Shown: piece after piece, positions 46,300 to 54,736 of the stretch
How the letters are laid out: each line of letters opens with the position of its first letter
Position numbering within the stretch: the first letter of the stretch is position 1
Origin: JAFNAG01 sp963739235
GTDB lineage: Bacteria; Acidobacteriota; UBA6911
Reading direction: 5' to 3'
Assembly: GCA_963739235.1 (NCBI GenBank)
Contig: CAVTZY010000027.1
Location: 1 to 64,000, forward strand
DNA: 64,000 nucleotides
The notes under the pieces: generated by a model
Database searches by the model: none
Told to the model about the DNA's origin: nothing
The model's input: only the letters and a program-made list of their open reading frames with translations
Position numbers and translations under genes: made by a program

Positions 46300-46659
46300 A
46301 TGCATATGGACCGAAAGGCATTGAAGCGAGAGTACAAGCAAGCCCAACGGCCGATGGGCATCTACCGGGTTCGGAACACGGTCCACAATCGATCGCTTAT
46401 CGGTTCCACAACGGACCTCACGGCGATGTTGAATCGTCAACGGGCGCAACTGAGCATGCGTGTGCACACCAACCGTGCGCTTCAGAAGGACTGGGACGAG
46501 CTCGGTTCCGAGGCCTTCGAATTCGAGATCCTTGACGAGCTCACGCCACCAGATCAACCGGACTATGACCCGACGGCTGACCTGCGGGTGCTCGAGGGAT
46601 TGTGGCTTGACCGCCTCTCGCCGTACGGGGAGCGCGGGTACAACAAAGCACCCAAGTGA
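46300..46659 (+). CDS. GIY-YIG nuclease-like protein, single domain
   Basis: A 119-residue protein. GIYRVRNTVHNRSLIGST near 20-37 aligns with the GIY-...-YIG core (the Tyr of YIG is replaced by Leu), then LNRQRAQLSMRVHTNRALQKDW and a FEFEILDELTP strand close the fold. Stand-alone GIY-YIG proteins of this type are common in Bacillota and Acidobacteriota; their targets are unknown. An ATG at 46306 is an alternative start. The replaced tyrosine may make it catalytically weak. Confidence 0.65.
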   Translation: MHMDRKALKREYKQAQRPMGIYRVRNTVHNRSLIGSTTDLTAMLNRQRAQLSMRVHTNRALQKDWDELGSEAFEFEILDELTPPDQPDYDPTADLRVLEGLWLDRLSPYGERGYNKAPK

Positions 46660-47236
46660 GGCCACCGAAGCAGATCTGGCGGGCGATGAGACAGCTGTCA
46701 TTGCGGCAAGGCCGCCGAACTAGCGGTTTCACCGGATCGTTGAGCGAACCCACATCCAATTGAGGATCTGGGGAAAATCCTGATTTCCCTAAATTCCTGC
46801 AATGTCTCGCCGGAAATCCCTTAATTGCAGCAACCTCGTTTCGGCGTCACGCCATATCGCATAGCGTCGCGGCGGCGAGAGCTTAGCCGCACCTCAAACT
46901 CGCTGGATGAGTCTCGCACTCGAAACTCGGAACGCTGTCCAGAAACTTCGAGGACATATGGCGTCGGCCACCGTGCACAAGCGCAGGTTTCCCAGCTTGC
47001 GACCTCTGGACAATAACGATCTGGGGACGGTCAATATCCGGACATCCCCGGCCAGTGGTCTTAGGACAGCAGCAAGGTCGGATGCCGGACGGGGATTTGT
47101 CTGTTCCTCTGTTGCATTTCCCTCCAATTCCTTTCTTCGGTCCGAATCCCCCGCAACCTTCATGGCTGAAAATGTCGTTTTTTAGTCCTGGAAGACATAC
47201 GCGACCATACGTATATTTTGAACGGAGAAACAAACT
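46660..47236. other. Intergenic region with a second dispersed repeat
   Basis: About 575 bp. TGGCGTCGGC at 46959 starts a 37-bp block that recurs at 58053-58089 with five mismatches. An 8-bp palindrome ATACGTAT (47207-47214) lies just before the GlxA gene and is a possible regulator site. Confidence 0.4.
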
Positions 47237-48208
47237 ATGAAACGAAAACGGATCGGCTTTCTTGGATACGACGGAGTAATGGCACTCGATCTTGCAGGAC
47301 CGATCGATGCGTTTACGACAGCCACCATCGAAGACTCCCACGGCCAGCCGGAGAGTTGCTATGAGGTAATAATCATCGGGTTGAGTGGAAAGCCGTTTAC
47401 CGCTGAATCGGGAATCGTCTTCAAACCCCACACAACCATCCACAATGCACCGGCATTGGATACGCTGATCGTTCCCGGCGGACGGGGATTGCGAGTACCT
47501 GCCGTCCAGAGAAAAGCGGCAGAGTGGGTGGGCAGCCATGCGGCGGGGATCAGGCGGATCGCCTCCGTGTGCACCGGTGTCTATGCACTGGCAGCGGCAG
47601 GACTCCTCAACGGCCGGCAGGTGACAACGCATTGGCGTCATGCGCGGGATGTGGCACGACGCTTTCCGCGGATGGAGGTGGATCCCAACGCTCTTTATCT
47701 GAAGGACGGCCCATTTTATACCTGTGCGGGGGTGACATCGGGGATCGATCTTTCGCTGGCGCTAATTGAGGAAGACTTTGGCCCGCGTGTTGCCCTCGCT
47801 GTGGCGCGCGAACTCGTGGTCTATCTCAAGAGACCCGGCGGGCAGGAACAGTTTTCGGAACCGCTGCAGTTCCAGACTCTCTCGACTGACCGGTTTGCGG
47901 ATCTCGCCGCCTGGATGCAAGGACATCTTCGTCAGAATTTATCGGTGGAGGCCCTGGCAGATCGGGCGTGTCTCAGTCCGCGGCACTTCAGCCGGCGGTT
48001 CAAAGATGTCTTCGGCACCACGCCGGCAATTTTTGTCCAAGATCTGCGGCTGGGGCAGGCGCGCGAGCGTCTCATTGTGCCCGCATCGACGATCGAGAGT
48101 GTGGCTGCGTCGGTGGGTTACACGAGCGCCGATGCATTTCGCAGGGCGTTCGAGCGACGGTTTGGAATCAAACCGAGCACATATCGAAGATATTTTGAGC
48201 GGAATTGA
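47237..48208 (+). CDS. GlxA family regulator (DJ-1/PfpI plus AraC domain)
   Basis: A 323-residue protein. The first 190 residues form a DJ-1/PfpI fold with the nucleophile-elbow cysteine in RIASVCTGVYALA (Cys112) and a His/Asp region near THWRHARD. Residues about 225-320 form a double AraC helix-turn-helix, with EALADRACLSPRHFSRRFKDVFG and VAASVGYTSADAFRRAFERRFGIKPSTYRR. GlxA-type proteins activate genes for small-molecule metabolism in response to compounds that bind the amidase-like domain. Its target is probably close by, but no obvious partner gene remains. ACGGAGAAAC precedes the ATG. Confidence 0.9.
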   Translation: MKRKRIGFLGYDGVMALDLAGPIDAFTTATIEDSHGQPESCYEVIIIGLSGKPFTAESGIVFKPHTTIHNAPALDTLIVPGGRGLRVPAVQRKAAEWVGSHAAGIRRIASVCTGVYALAAAGLLNGRQVTTHWRHARDVARRFPRMEVDPNALYLKDGPFYTCAGVTSGIDLSLALIEEDFGPRVALAVARELVVYLKRPGGQEQFSEPLQFQTLSTDRFADLAAWMQGHLRQNLSVEALADRACLSPRHFSRRFKDVFGTTPAIFVQDLRLGQARERLIVPASTIESVAASVGYTSADAFRRAFERRFGIKPSTYRRYFERN

Positions 48209-48598
48209 CATCCAGGGATTTCCGACTACATGCGACCTCGCTATGAAGATCGACACTAAGACAATATCAAAGGCAAAAGAAGCATCACTCTTGTCCAAAA
48301 TAGGTTTAGAATCTTTGATTTCGCGACCAGCCCTTCGTGTGAAAACTAGCCAAAATGTCTAACAGAGCGGCCTTTGCAAAGGGTTCTGGGGTGTTTCGCC
48401 CGATTTTTTGCTCCCCGCGCCAATTTGGACAGCATTTCTCAGGGGATAGCAACCTCATTTTGGCCCGGATTTCGCGGTCCTTTATTTTCAATGGTTTAGC
48501 CTGTCCCAAATGACGGTTTCGGCGCTATCTTGGACAGCAGTGAAGAAGCATGGGATATAAGCCGGTGCTGGGCACCCATCAACAAGAAAAGGAGATCT
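48209..48598. other. Intergenic region, no supported gene
   Basis: About 390 bp with T-rich tracts and TTTGGACAGC-like words (48432, 48530). No RNA or gene recognised. Confidence 0.3.
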
Positions 48599-48740
48599 AT
48601 GAAAACAGCAATTGCATACTTTATGGCGATTCTCGTGCCTGCCTGTATGCTTGGTCCGTTCCATGACTCGATCGCCAATTCGACGGCTATGACGCTTGCC
48701 CGCTTGCAGAACCAGTCAAAGAAAACCTATGTGTGTCCGC
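48599..48740 (+). pseudogene. N-terminal remnant of a secreted protein, possibly heavy-metal-binding
   Basis: AAAGGAGATCT gives a strong ribosome-binding site before ATG 48599. The product begins MKTAIAYFMAILVPACMLGP, a signal peptide or lipoprotein-type leader, continues SKKTYVCPL and then loses meaning as the frame runs antisense into the CPBP gene. TYVCP is how secreted heavy-metal-binding 'YTCPMHPE' domains begin, so the fragment may be the start of such a protein, cut near 48735. Weak evidence; it may also be a short functional peptide. Confidence 0.3.
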
Positions 48741-48748
48741 TCAGTTGC

Positions 48749-49486
48749 TTATTTCGTCAGCAGTTTAACCATCCATCCGCCGTAAACATCGGACCAGGCA
48801 TGGGCGATCATGCCGGGTCGCAAATTCCTGCGCCAGGCCGCGAGCACCCCATACAGTACGCCGAGCCCCGTAATGACAACAACCTGCGTCGTTCCCTGGT
48901 ACGCATGAGCGATTCCGAAGACAAGGGCCTGCGCCAGGACAGCCAGCGCGACGCTGCCCGTCAACGCCTGACACTGCTTCTGGAAGTAACCGCGATAAAC
49001 GACCTCTTCACAGAAACCCGCCGAAACCGATAACATGCACCACAGCGTGATCTCCGTCACGCCCTGAGGGAGAAGGGCGTTGATGGGTTTTGCGTGACCC
49101 GGCCCCAGCAGGAAGTGCATCAACTGGGCGGCCGTTTCCCAGACAAACCAAAAAGGCACCGCAATGGCAAGGTCGAGCACGACGTCTTTCCACCCTTGCC
49201 ATCTTCCCCCGACGAGCTCAAGGATCCCGACCCTCCTAAGCCGGCGCACCCCCACCCAAACGTAGTAGACCAGAGCCCATTCCATGACAATCATAAAAAC
49301 GTAGACCGAAGCCATTGCCGGGTGCTCCGGCGTCACGCCCGAGCCGGTGCCTGGACGCTGTTGCATATAAGCCCCACCGGCAGCCAAACCCAGCTGAATC
49401 AGAAGAAGTATCAGCGTGTGGCGCAAGGGTGCGACCAGTGGGTGGGCGCGCGTGGGGCGTGAGGGTTCGAGTGCGTTGGTGGCCAT
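48749..49486 (-). CDS. CPBP family intramembrane metalloprotease
   Basis: A 245-residue membrane protein with CPBP motifs: CEEVVYRGYFQ (near 163-173), FGIAHAYQG and the terminal HAWSDVYGG. Hydrophobic segments flank them. Directly downstream (10 bp) of a PadR repressor whose promoter carries a perfect dyad, so the protease is likely part of a repressed operon that responds to a membrane or cell-wall signal. CPBP proteins near regulators often confer resistance or immunity; the substrate here is unknown. The start at 49486 follows GGAAAATCC. Confidence 0.88.
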   Translation of the reverse strand: MATNALEPSRPTRAHPLVAPLRHTLILLLIQLGLAAGGAYMQQRPGTGSGVTPEHPAMASVYVFMIVMEWALVYYVWVGVRRLRRVGILELVGGRWQGWKDVVLDLAIAVPFWFVWETAAQLMHFLLGPGHAKPINALLPQGVTEITLWCMLSVSAGFCEEVVYRGYFQKQCQALTGSVALAVLAQALVFGIAHAYQGTTQVVVITGLGVLYGVLAAWRRNLRPGMIAHAWSDVYGGWMVKLLTK

Positions 49487-49495
49487 GGATTTTCC

Positions 49496-50176
49496 TTAAT
49501 GTCGAGCTCGGGGTTTTCCGGGTTTCCGATCTGAGGATCGCGAAGCAAATCTATGGCCCGGTGGGGCGTGAGGACCCCTGCTGCCGGAGGCCCTGGAAAT
49601 CCGCGCCCGCGTGCGCTTTTCTTTGTCGATGCGCGCGCGCAGCCTTCGGATGGATTCGTCACACGAGTTGGCGTGCGCTCCCAGAGAGAGCAGGCCCATA
49701 CGCAGCGTGAGATGGATATGGAAGTCGGCGGGCAGCAAGGCATCGGGGTAGCGCGGGTCTGCCTCAGCCCAGGAGCGCTCCAGCCGGCGCAACATTTCCA
49801 GCTTGCGAACAAATTGATCCCGAAGAAGGGAGAAGAACCGCAGGGTCTGTTTCAGATCTCCCAGTTCATCCATCAGATAGATCTGGGCGAGGTAGGCGAA
49901 ACGCTCATCTCCAATCTGCGGTTCCCGAGCCAGCCAGTCCCGGAGCGCGCGCCGTCCCGTCCTCGCGAGTTCATAAATGCGGCGCCCCGGACCCCGGCTG
50001 GACGCCGCCTCGCGGCCGCGGATCCAGCCGCGTTGTTCCAGGCGCTTAAGGGTGGGGTAGATCTGGCTCAATTCCGCGGCCCAGAAATAGTCAATTCGCT
50101 CATCAAACAACTTTTTCAAGTCATACCCGCTTGCTGGTTCGCGCAAGAGTCCAAGCAGAATGTGTTCCAGGCTCAT
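49496..50176 (-). CDS. PadR family transcriptional regulator, long form (PadR-s1/PadR-s2 type)
   Basis: A 226-residue PadR of the subfamily with a large C-terminal helical domain. The N-terminal HTH has MSLEHILLGLLREPASGYDLKKLFDERIDYFW, AELSQIYPTLKRLEQRGWI and the wing. The rest (about 95-180) is helical with YLAQIYLMDELGDLKQTLRFF and contains coiled-coil-like segments, typical of effector-binding and dimerisation in the long PadR group. The C-terminal 40 residues are basic and low complexity. It controls the CPBP gene just downstream. Confidence 0.88.
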   Translation of the reverse strand: MSLEHILLGLLREPASGYDLKKLFDERIDYFWAAELSQIYPTLKRLEQRGWIRGREAASSRGPGRRIYELARTGRRALRDWLAREPQIGDERFAYLAQIYLMDELGDLKQTLRFFSLLRDQFVRKLEMLRRLERSWAEADPRYPDALLPADFHIHLTLRMGLLSLGAHANSCDESIRRLRARIDKEKRTRARISRASGSRGPHAPPGHRFASRSSDRKPGKPRARH

Positions 50177-50182
50177 GGGTTC

Positions 50183-50210
50183 ACTATATAACTATTTATA
50201 TAAAGGTCAA
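50183..50210 (-). promoter_or_regulatory. Promoter and perfect dyad of PadR-CPBP operon
   Basis: On the minus strand TTGACC (complement of 50205-50210), 16-bp spacer and TATAGT (50183-50188). The spacer contains TATATAA-CTAT-TTATATA (50185-50202), a perfect 7-bp inverted repeat that overlaps the -10. PadR binding there would block transcription; the ATG is seven bases downstream of the -10, so the leader is very short. Confidence 0.65.
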
Positions 50211-50260
50211 CTGTTTTGTCGTACGAGTGGTAGAGCACCCCCGCTCTGAGGAGAGGTCCC

Positions 50261-50443
50261 GTGATCGGCTTTGGGCTCCGGAGCGCATTCGTCCCTCAGT
50301 ACCCGCATCTGTCGGTCTACCTGATTCTGATCGCTCTGGTCCTGTTTGGCACGGCGTTTCTCCTCCTCGGTCTGCGCCGGTTCCGCAAGAAAGCCGTGAG
50401 CGGAGCAGACATTCCAGCCACGAAACGACCCCGGTTTCGTTGA
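50261..50443 (+). CDS. Small membrane protein or C-terminal transporter fragment
   Basis: 60 residues with one strong hydrophobic segment (YPHLSVYLILIALVLFGTAFLLLGLRRF) followed by basic residues. It begins with GTG, without a clear ribosome-binding site. It resembles the end of ABC-2 type permeases, so it may be a relic. Function cannot be assigned. Confidence 0.3.
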   Translation: MIGFGLRSAFVPQYPHLSVYLILIALVLFGTAFLLLGLRRFRKKAVSGADIPATKRPRFR

Positions 50444-50580
50444 CTCTCGATGCAGGTGCGGCTACTCTGGATGCGAAACCTGAACCAGGCATTCACCATT
50501 TAAAAAAAGCAGCAGCCTGCGGAACTCAGCCGGATGGCAGCGGATGAGGTTCCCCAAAAGATCGAAAGGCAAACATCCCG

Positions 50581-53247
50581 ATGGCAAAAAGGGCACTATC
50601 GACTCTCTCGTTCGCTTTTCTCATGTTCGTGACCTCCACTTTGGGGCAGACGGCCGATCGCGCGGCGTATCTCAATCCCGATCTTCCCGCGGAGCAGCGC
50701 GCGGCCGATCTGGTTTCCCGCATGACCCTGCAGGAGAAAGTTCTGCAAATGCAAAACTCCGCTCCGGCAATCCCGCGGCTGCAAATTCCGGCATACAACT
50801 GGTGGAACGAAGCGCTGCACGGGGTGGCTCGCGCAGGCCAGGCGACGGTCTTCCCGCAAGCCATCGGCCTTGCGGCGACGTGGGATACGAGCCTGATGCA
50901 CGGCCTCGCCGACATCATCTCTACGGAAGCCCGTGCCAAGTATAACGAGGCGTTGCGCACCAACACCTACGGACAATATTTCGGGCTGACGTTCTGGTCG
51001 CCGAACATTAACATCTTCCGCGATCCCCGCTGGGGGCGGGGACAGGAGACCTACGGCGAAGATCCCTTCCTCACCAGCTGCATGGCCGTGGCGTTCATCA
51101 AAGGCCTGCAGGGTGACGATCCGCGCTACTTCAAAGTGATTGCCACCGCCAAGCACTACGCCGTGCACAGCGGGCCGGAACCGGAACGCCACAAATTCGA
51201 CGTCCACCCAAGCGAACGCGATCTGAATGAGACCTACCTGCCGGCCTTTCGCGCCAGCGTGATGGAGGGCAGGGTGGATTCGATCATGTGCGCTTACAAC
51301 AGCGTCAATGGCGTGCCGGCGTGCGCAAACACCGATCTCCTGCAGACCAGGCTGAAGGAGTGGGGCTTTCAGGGTTACATCGTCAGCGATTGCGGTGCCA
51401 TCTCGGACTTCTACCGGCCTAATGCTCAGGGGTACAAGCCCAACGCAGCAGAGGCGTCGGCAGCGGCGGTGAAGGCCGGTACGGATCTCACTTGCGGCCG
51501 TGAATACGGGCCCGGGTTGCTCGAGGCTGCAAAGGCTGGTCTGATTACCGAAGCCGAGATCGACAAGTCGCTGCAGCGGTTGTTCGTCGCACGTTTCAAA
51601 CTGGGTATGTTCGATCCGCCGAAGCGCGTGCCGTTCTCCAAGATATCGATTTCGGTCAACGATTCGGCCCAACATCGCAAGGTTGCGCTGGAAGCGGCGC
51701 GCAAATCCATCGTGCTGCTGAAGAACGAGAACCAGGTGCTGCCGCTGAATTCGTCGGTGCGCAAGATCGCTGTGATTGGGCCGTCGGCCGACGATCCGGT
51801 GGCTCTGCTGGGCAACTACAACGGATTCTCTCCCAGACAGGTGCCGCCACTGGAGGGCATCGAGCGCCAGTACGCCGGCAAGGCCGAAGTGCGCTACGCG
51901 CTGGGCGCGACTTATACCACGCAATCGAATGCGCTGGTTCCTTCCAGCGCACTGACGCCGCCCAATGGTTCGGGGCATGGACTCTTGGCCGAGTACTTCG
52001 ACAATCCCGATTTTTCGGGCCAACCGAAACTGCAGCGCGCGGAGCCGCGCATTTTTCAACAGGCGGCAATCGTTGACCCCGCGGTGGCCGCGGTGATCCC
52101 AGTGCCGCCGGCTCCAGCCGCGGGACAAGGGCCGCGAGGCCCCGGGTCTGGGCCGCCCACATCCATGGCCTCCGTGCGTTGGACCGGGACGCTGAAGGCG
52201 CCGGTAACGGGCGACTACATCATCGCCACCGGCCGTGGCGGATCCGGCGCGGCCGCCATGCGCGTCTTCCTCGACGACAAGGAATTGGTGGCTCCCGCAC
52301 CGCCGTCCGCGCCTGTCGCTGGAACGGGTAGTGGCCGTGGTGGCCAGGGTGCGCCCGCCCCTTTCCACGTGCAACTGGAAGCTGGACACGCTTATCGCCT
52401 GCGCGCGGAATACAAGACCTCCGGACCGGGCGGCAGCGCGCAACTGATGTGGCTGCCGCCGGCGCAACCCCTGCTGGCCGAAACCGTGGATGCCGTAAAG
52501 AACTCGGATGTCGCCGTGGCGTTTGTCGGTCTGAACCCGAATCTGGAAGGCGAAGAGATGCAAGTGAATGTCCCCGGTTTCCTGGGCGGAGACCGCACTG
52601 ATCTCAAGCTGCCCGAATTGCAGGAACACCTGGTGGAGGCGGCCATCGGTACCGGCAAACCGGTTGTGGTGGTGCTTACCAGCGGCAGCGCTGTGGCCGC
52701 AACCTATGCCGCCCAGCGAGCCGCGGCCCTGCTGGAGTTGTGGTACGGCGGCGAAGAAGCGGGAACGGCGATTGCCGAGACCCTTGCCGGCATCAACAAC
52801 CCGGCGGGTCGGCTGCCCGTGACTTTCTACAAGGGCATCGACCAGCTGCCGATGTTCGAAGATTACTCCATGCAGGGCCGCACCTATCGCTATTTCAAAG
52901 GCGATCCGCTTTACGAGTTCGGCTTCGGCTTGAGCTATTCCAAGTTCACGTACTCCGAGCTCCAAGCGCAGCGCACGGCAAAGGGCGCGCTGATTTCGGT
53001 GCGCGTGAAGAACGACTCCGGCCGCGCAGGCGACGAAGTGGTACAGCTCTATGTGAACGGCGGCGGAGCGGCGGACGATCCCATTCGCAGCCTGCGCGGC
53101 TTCCAGCGCGTCCATCTGCGCGCCGGGGAAACTCGCCGCGTGCAGTTTAGGCTCGGTGCGGCGGACGTTCCGAAAGAGAAAGTGCGGATTAGCGTGGGCG
53201 GCGGACAGCCGACCGGCCAGGTGCCGCACATGGAGGCAGTGCTGTGA
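50581..53247 (+). CDS. Glycoside hydrolase family 3 beta-glucosidase/xylosidase with PA14 insert
   Basis: An 888-residue secreted enzyme. Signal peptide 1-23; the GH3 N-terminal TIM barrel has SPNINIFRDPRWGRGQETYGED and IATAKHYAVHSGPEPERH, and the catalytic nucleophile Asp270 lies in GFQGYIVSDCGAI. The second alpha/beta sandwich follows, interrupted by a PA14 carbohydrate-binding module (about 466-626, LLAEYFDNPDFSG and VRWTGTLKAPVTGDYI) with a proline/glycine-rich linker. The remaining acid/base region contains NLEGEEMQV, and a FnIII-like domain ends the protein. It releases xylose or glucose from plant oligosaccharides. No operon partner or regulator is adjacent. Confidence 0.93.
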   Translation: MAKRALSTLSFAFLMFVTSTLGQTADRAAYLNPDLPAEQRAADLVSRMTLQEKVLQMQNSAPAIPRLQIPAYNWWNEALHGVARAGQATVFPQAIGLAATWDTSLMHGLADIISTEARAKYNEALRTNTYGQYFGLTFWSPNINIFRDPRWGRGQETYGEDPFLTSCMAVAFIKGLQGDDPRYFKVIATAKHYAVHSGPEPERHKFDVHPSERDLNETYLPAFRASVMEGRVDSIMCAYNSVNGVPACANTDLLQTRLKEWGFQGYIVSDCGAISDFYRPNAQGYKPNAAEASAAAVKAGTDLTCGREYGPGLLEAAKAGLITEAEIDKSLQRLFVARFKLGMFDPPKRVPFSKISISVNDSAQHRKVALEAARKSIVLLKNENQVLPLNSSVRKIAVIGPSADDPVALLGNYNGFSPRQVPPLEGIERQYAGKAEVRYALGATYTTQSNALVPSSALTPPNGSGHGLLAEYFDNPDFSGQPKLQRAEPRIFQQAAIVDPAVAAVIPVPPAPAAGQGPRGPGSGPPTSMASVRWTGTLKAPVTGDYIIATGRGGSGAAAMRVFLDDKELVAPAPPSAPVAGTGSGRGGQGAPAPFHVQLEAGHAYRLRAEYKTSGPGGSAQLMWLPPAQPLLAETVDAVKNSDVAVAFVGLNPNLEGEEMQVNVPGFLGGDRTDLKLPELQEHLVEAAIGTGKPVVVVLTSGSAVAATYAAQRAAALLELWYGGEEAGTAIAETLAGINNPAGRLPVTFYKGIDQLPMFEDYSMQGRTYRYFKGDPLYEFGFGLSYSKFTYSELQAQRTAKGALISVRVKNDSGRAGDEVVQLYVNGGGAADDPIRSLRGFQRVHLRAGETRRVQFRLGAADVPKEKVRISVGGGQPTGQVPHMEAVL

Positions 53248-53279
53248 TGCATATGGCGATCTCTTTGGAACGAGGATGA

Positions 53280-53422
53280 TCCCGTATGCGCTGTCCTATG
53301 TTGGCTTCCCGGTTTCAACGGGATACTTCGTCTGGGCCTGCTGGCTGCTGTTTTCCAAAGATGGCGCGCAAAACCGGCCGGCAGAAGCCCCCCTGAAGGA
53401 AGCAAAATCAGGAACCAAGTAA
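53280..53422 (+). other. Short hydrophobic frame, unassigned
   Basis: The frame reads RMIPYALSYVGFPVSTGYFVWACWLLFSKDGAQ, resembling the last helix of a transporter, but it overlaps the end of the GH3 gene's region and has no start. Probably a relic. Confidence 0.2.
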
Positions 53423-53498
53423 GATGCCGGCAAGCACTGCTGCAGGTGTGCACTTTGCGATCGCCGCGCCGGCTGTCTCTTATGCCTGAGAATTGACC

Positions 53499-53616
53499 GG
53501 TGCGACTTTTCAGGTGGATAACGTGTGCGAGGGCAATCCCTACTCGGTAACTCCCCCCGATCACGTCTGGCGCGTGCCGCAGGAAATCGGACTGGGAGTG
53601 ACCCTGAAAAGTGCAC
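53499..53616. repeat. Inverted repeats spanning about 118 bp, possible IS relic
   Basis: GTGCGACTTTTCAGG (53500-53514) pairs with CCTGAAAAGTGCAC (53603-53616) with one inserted base. Ends of the type GTGCACTTTTCAG occur in some IS21-family elements. No transposase lies between them, so this is at most a deleted element or MITE. Confidence 0.35.
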
Positions 53617-53669
53617 ATTCGCGCGCCGCTTTCACCGGACAATAGTGCCAGGGCGGCCAGAGTCCGTGG

Positions 53670-54635
53670 CTAAGGCCAGAGGTCCGTGCTCAGGTATTTC
53701 AGCCCGGAATCGCAAATAATGACGGCGACGGTCTGGCCTCTACATGGCCCCTGAATCAACTGCATCGCCGCGGCGACATTTGCGCCCGATGAGAAGCCTG
53801 CGAAAATTCCCTCTTCTTTGGCCAGTCGCCGGGTCCACTCCATTGCTTCCTGATCGCAGACCTTGAGATAACCATCAATCTGATCGGAGCGGAGCATAGC
53901 CAGCGGGGATATTGCATATCCTCCCCCCTGGATGCGATGGGCTGGACTTGTCACGGGCTCGCCCGCAAGAATCGCCGCACCCTCCGGTTCTACGACAAAG
54001 CACCGGATCGACGGGTCGCGTTCCTTCAGAGCTGCGGCGCAACCTGCAAAGGTCCCACCGGTGCCGACAAAGTCACAGAAAGCCCGGATCGCGCCTCCTG
54101 ATTGGAGCCACATCTCCGGACCGGTGTGCAGGTAATGAGCCCGAAAGTTTCCTTCGAGCCGGAACTGGTCGGCGCGAAAAGCGTGGCGTTCGGCGACGAT
54201 CCTCTGCGTTTCCTGCTGGACCCTTTGCAGGTCGGCGCCGGAGACCTGGCCGGGCTTCGAATCCGGCATTTGGTCAACCAGCACCACTTCCGCTCCGAGG
54301 GTGGACATCATGCGTGCCCGTTCCATCGAGTTTCCTCTGGACATCACGGCAACAAATGGGTATCCCTTGACTCCGCACACGATTGCCAAACCTGTACCGG
54401 TGTTTCCGCTGGTCAGTTCCACAACGGTCTGCCCCGGCGTCAGAAGTCCCTGCGTTTCGGCATCTTCGATAATCTGGAGTGCGATCCGGTCTTTTTTCGA
54501 GAATCCCGGATTTAGATGATCCAACTTGGCAAGAATCGCGCCATTGATGCCCCGTGTAAGACGTGCCAGATTGACAAGCGGCGTGTCTCCGATTGCTGCA
54601 ATTGCGGAGGGAAGTGTGCAGTCATTTCTGTTCAT
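53670..54635 (-). CDS. Cysteine synthase A-like PLP enzyme
   Basis: A 321-residue fold-type II PLP enzyme. The cofactor lysine lies in NPGFSKKDRIAL (Lys48). The phosphate-binding ELTSGNTGTGLAI loop is near 73-85, and the glycine-rich FVGTGGTFAGCA near 188-199 is present. It condenses O-acetylserine with sulfide to form cysteine, although the residue before KDR differs from CysK's SVKDR, so cystathionine or O-phosphoserine activity is possible. It lies about 100 bp upstream of no partner on its own strand other than the PhzF-like gene, and both point the same way. Confidence 0.82.
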   Translation of the reverse strand: MNRNDCTLPSAIAAIGDTPLVNLARLTRGINGAILAKLDHLNPGFSKKDRIALQIIEDAETQGLLTPGQTVVELTSGNTGTGLAIVCGVKGYPFVAVMSRGNSMERARMMSTLGAEVVLVDQMPDSKPGQVSGADLQRVQQETQRIVAERHAFRADQFRLEGNFRAHYLHTGPEMWLQSGGAIRAFCDFVGTGGTFAGCAAALKERDPSIRCFVVEPEGAAILAGEPVTSPAHRIQGGGYAISPLAMLRSDQIDGYLKVCDQEAMEWTRRLAKEEGIFAGFSSGANVAAAMQLIQGPCRGQTVAVIICDSGLKYLSTDLWP

Positions 54636-54736
54636 TCGCCAGTCTCCAACGGGAAAGATGCATGCGCATTCGGCGGTGAAAATAAACGCATCAAATTGGA
54701 ATTCAGAGCGTTTTTTGAACGCCCGCTCGACGGCAC

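Noticed and set aside
50596..53229. Continuous 877-codon frame antisense to the GH3 gene
   Set aside because: It mirrors the GH3 gene over nearly its full length. High GC at third positions creates open antisense frames. It has no recognisable domains and the sense frame is a clear enzyme.
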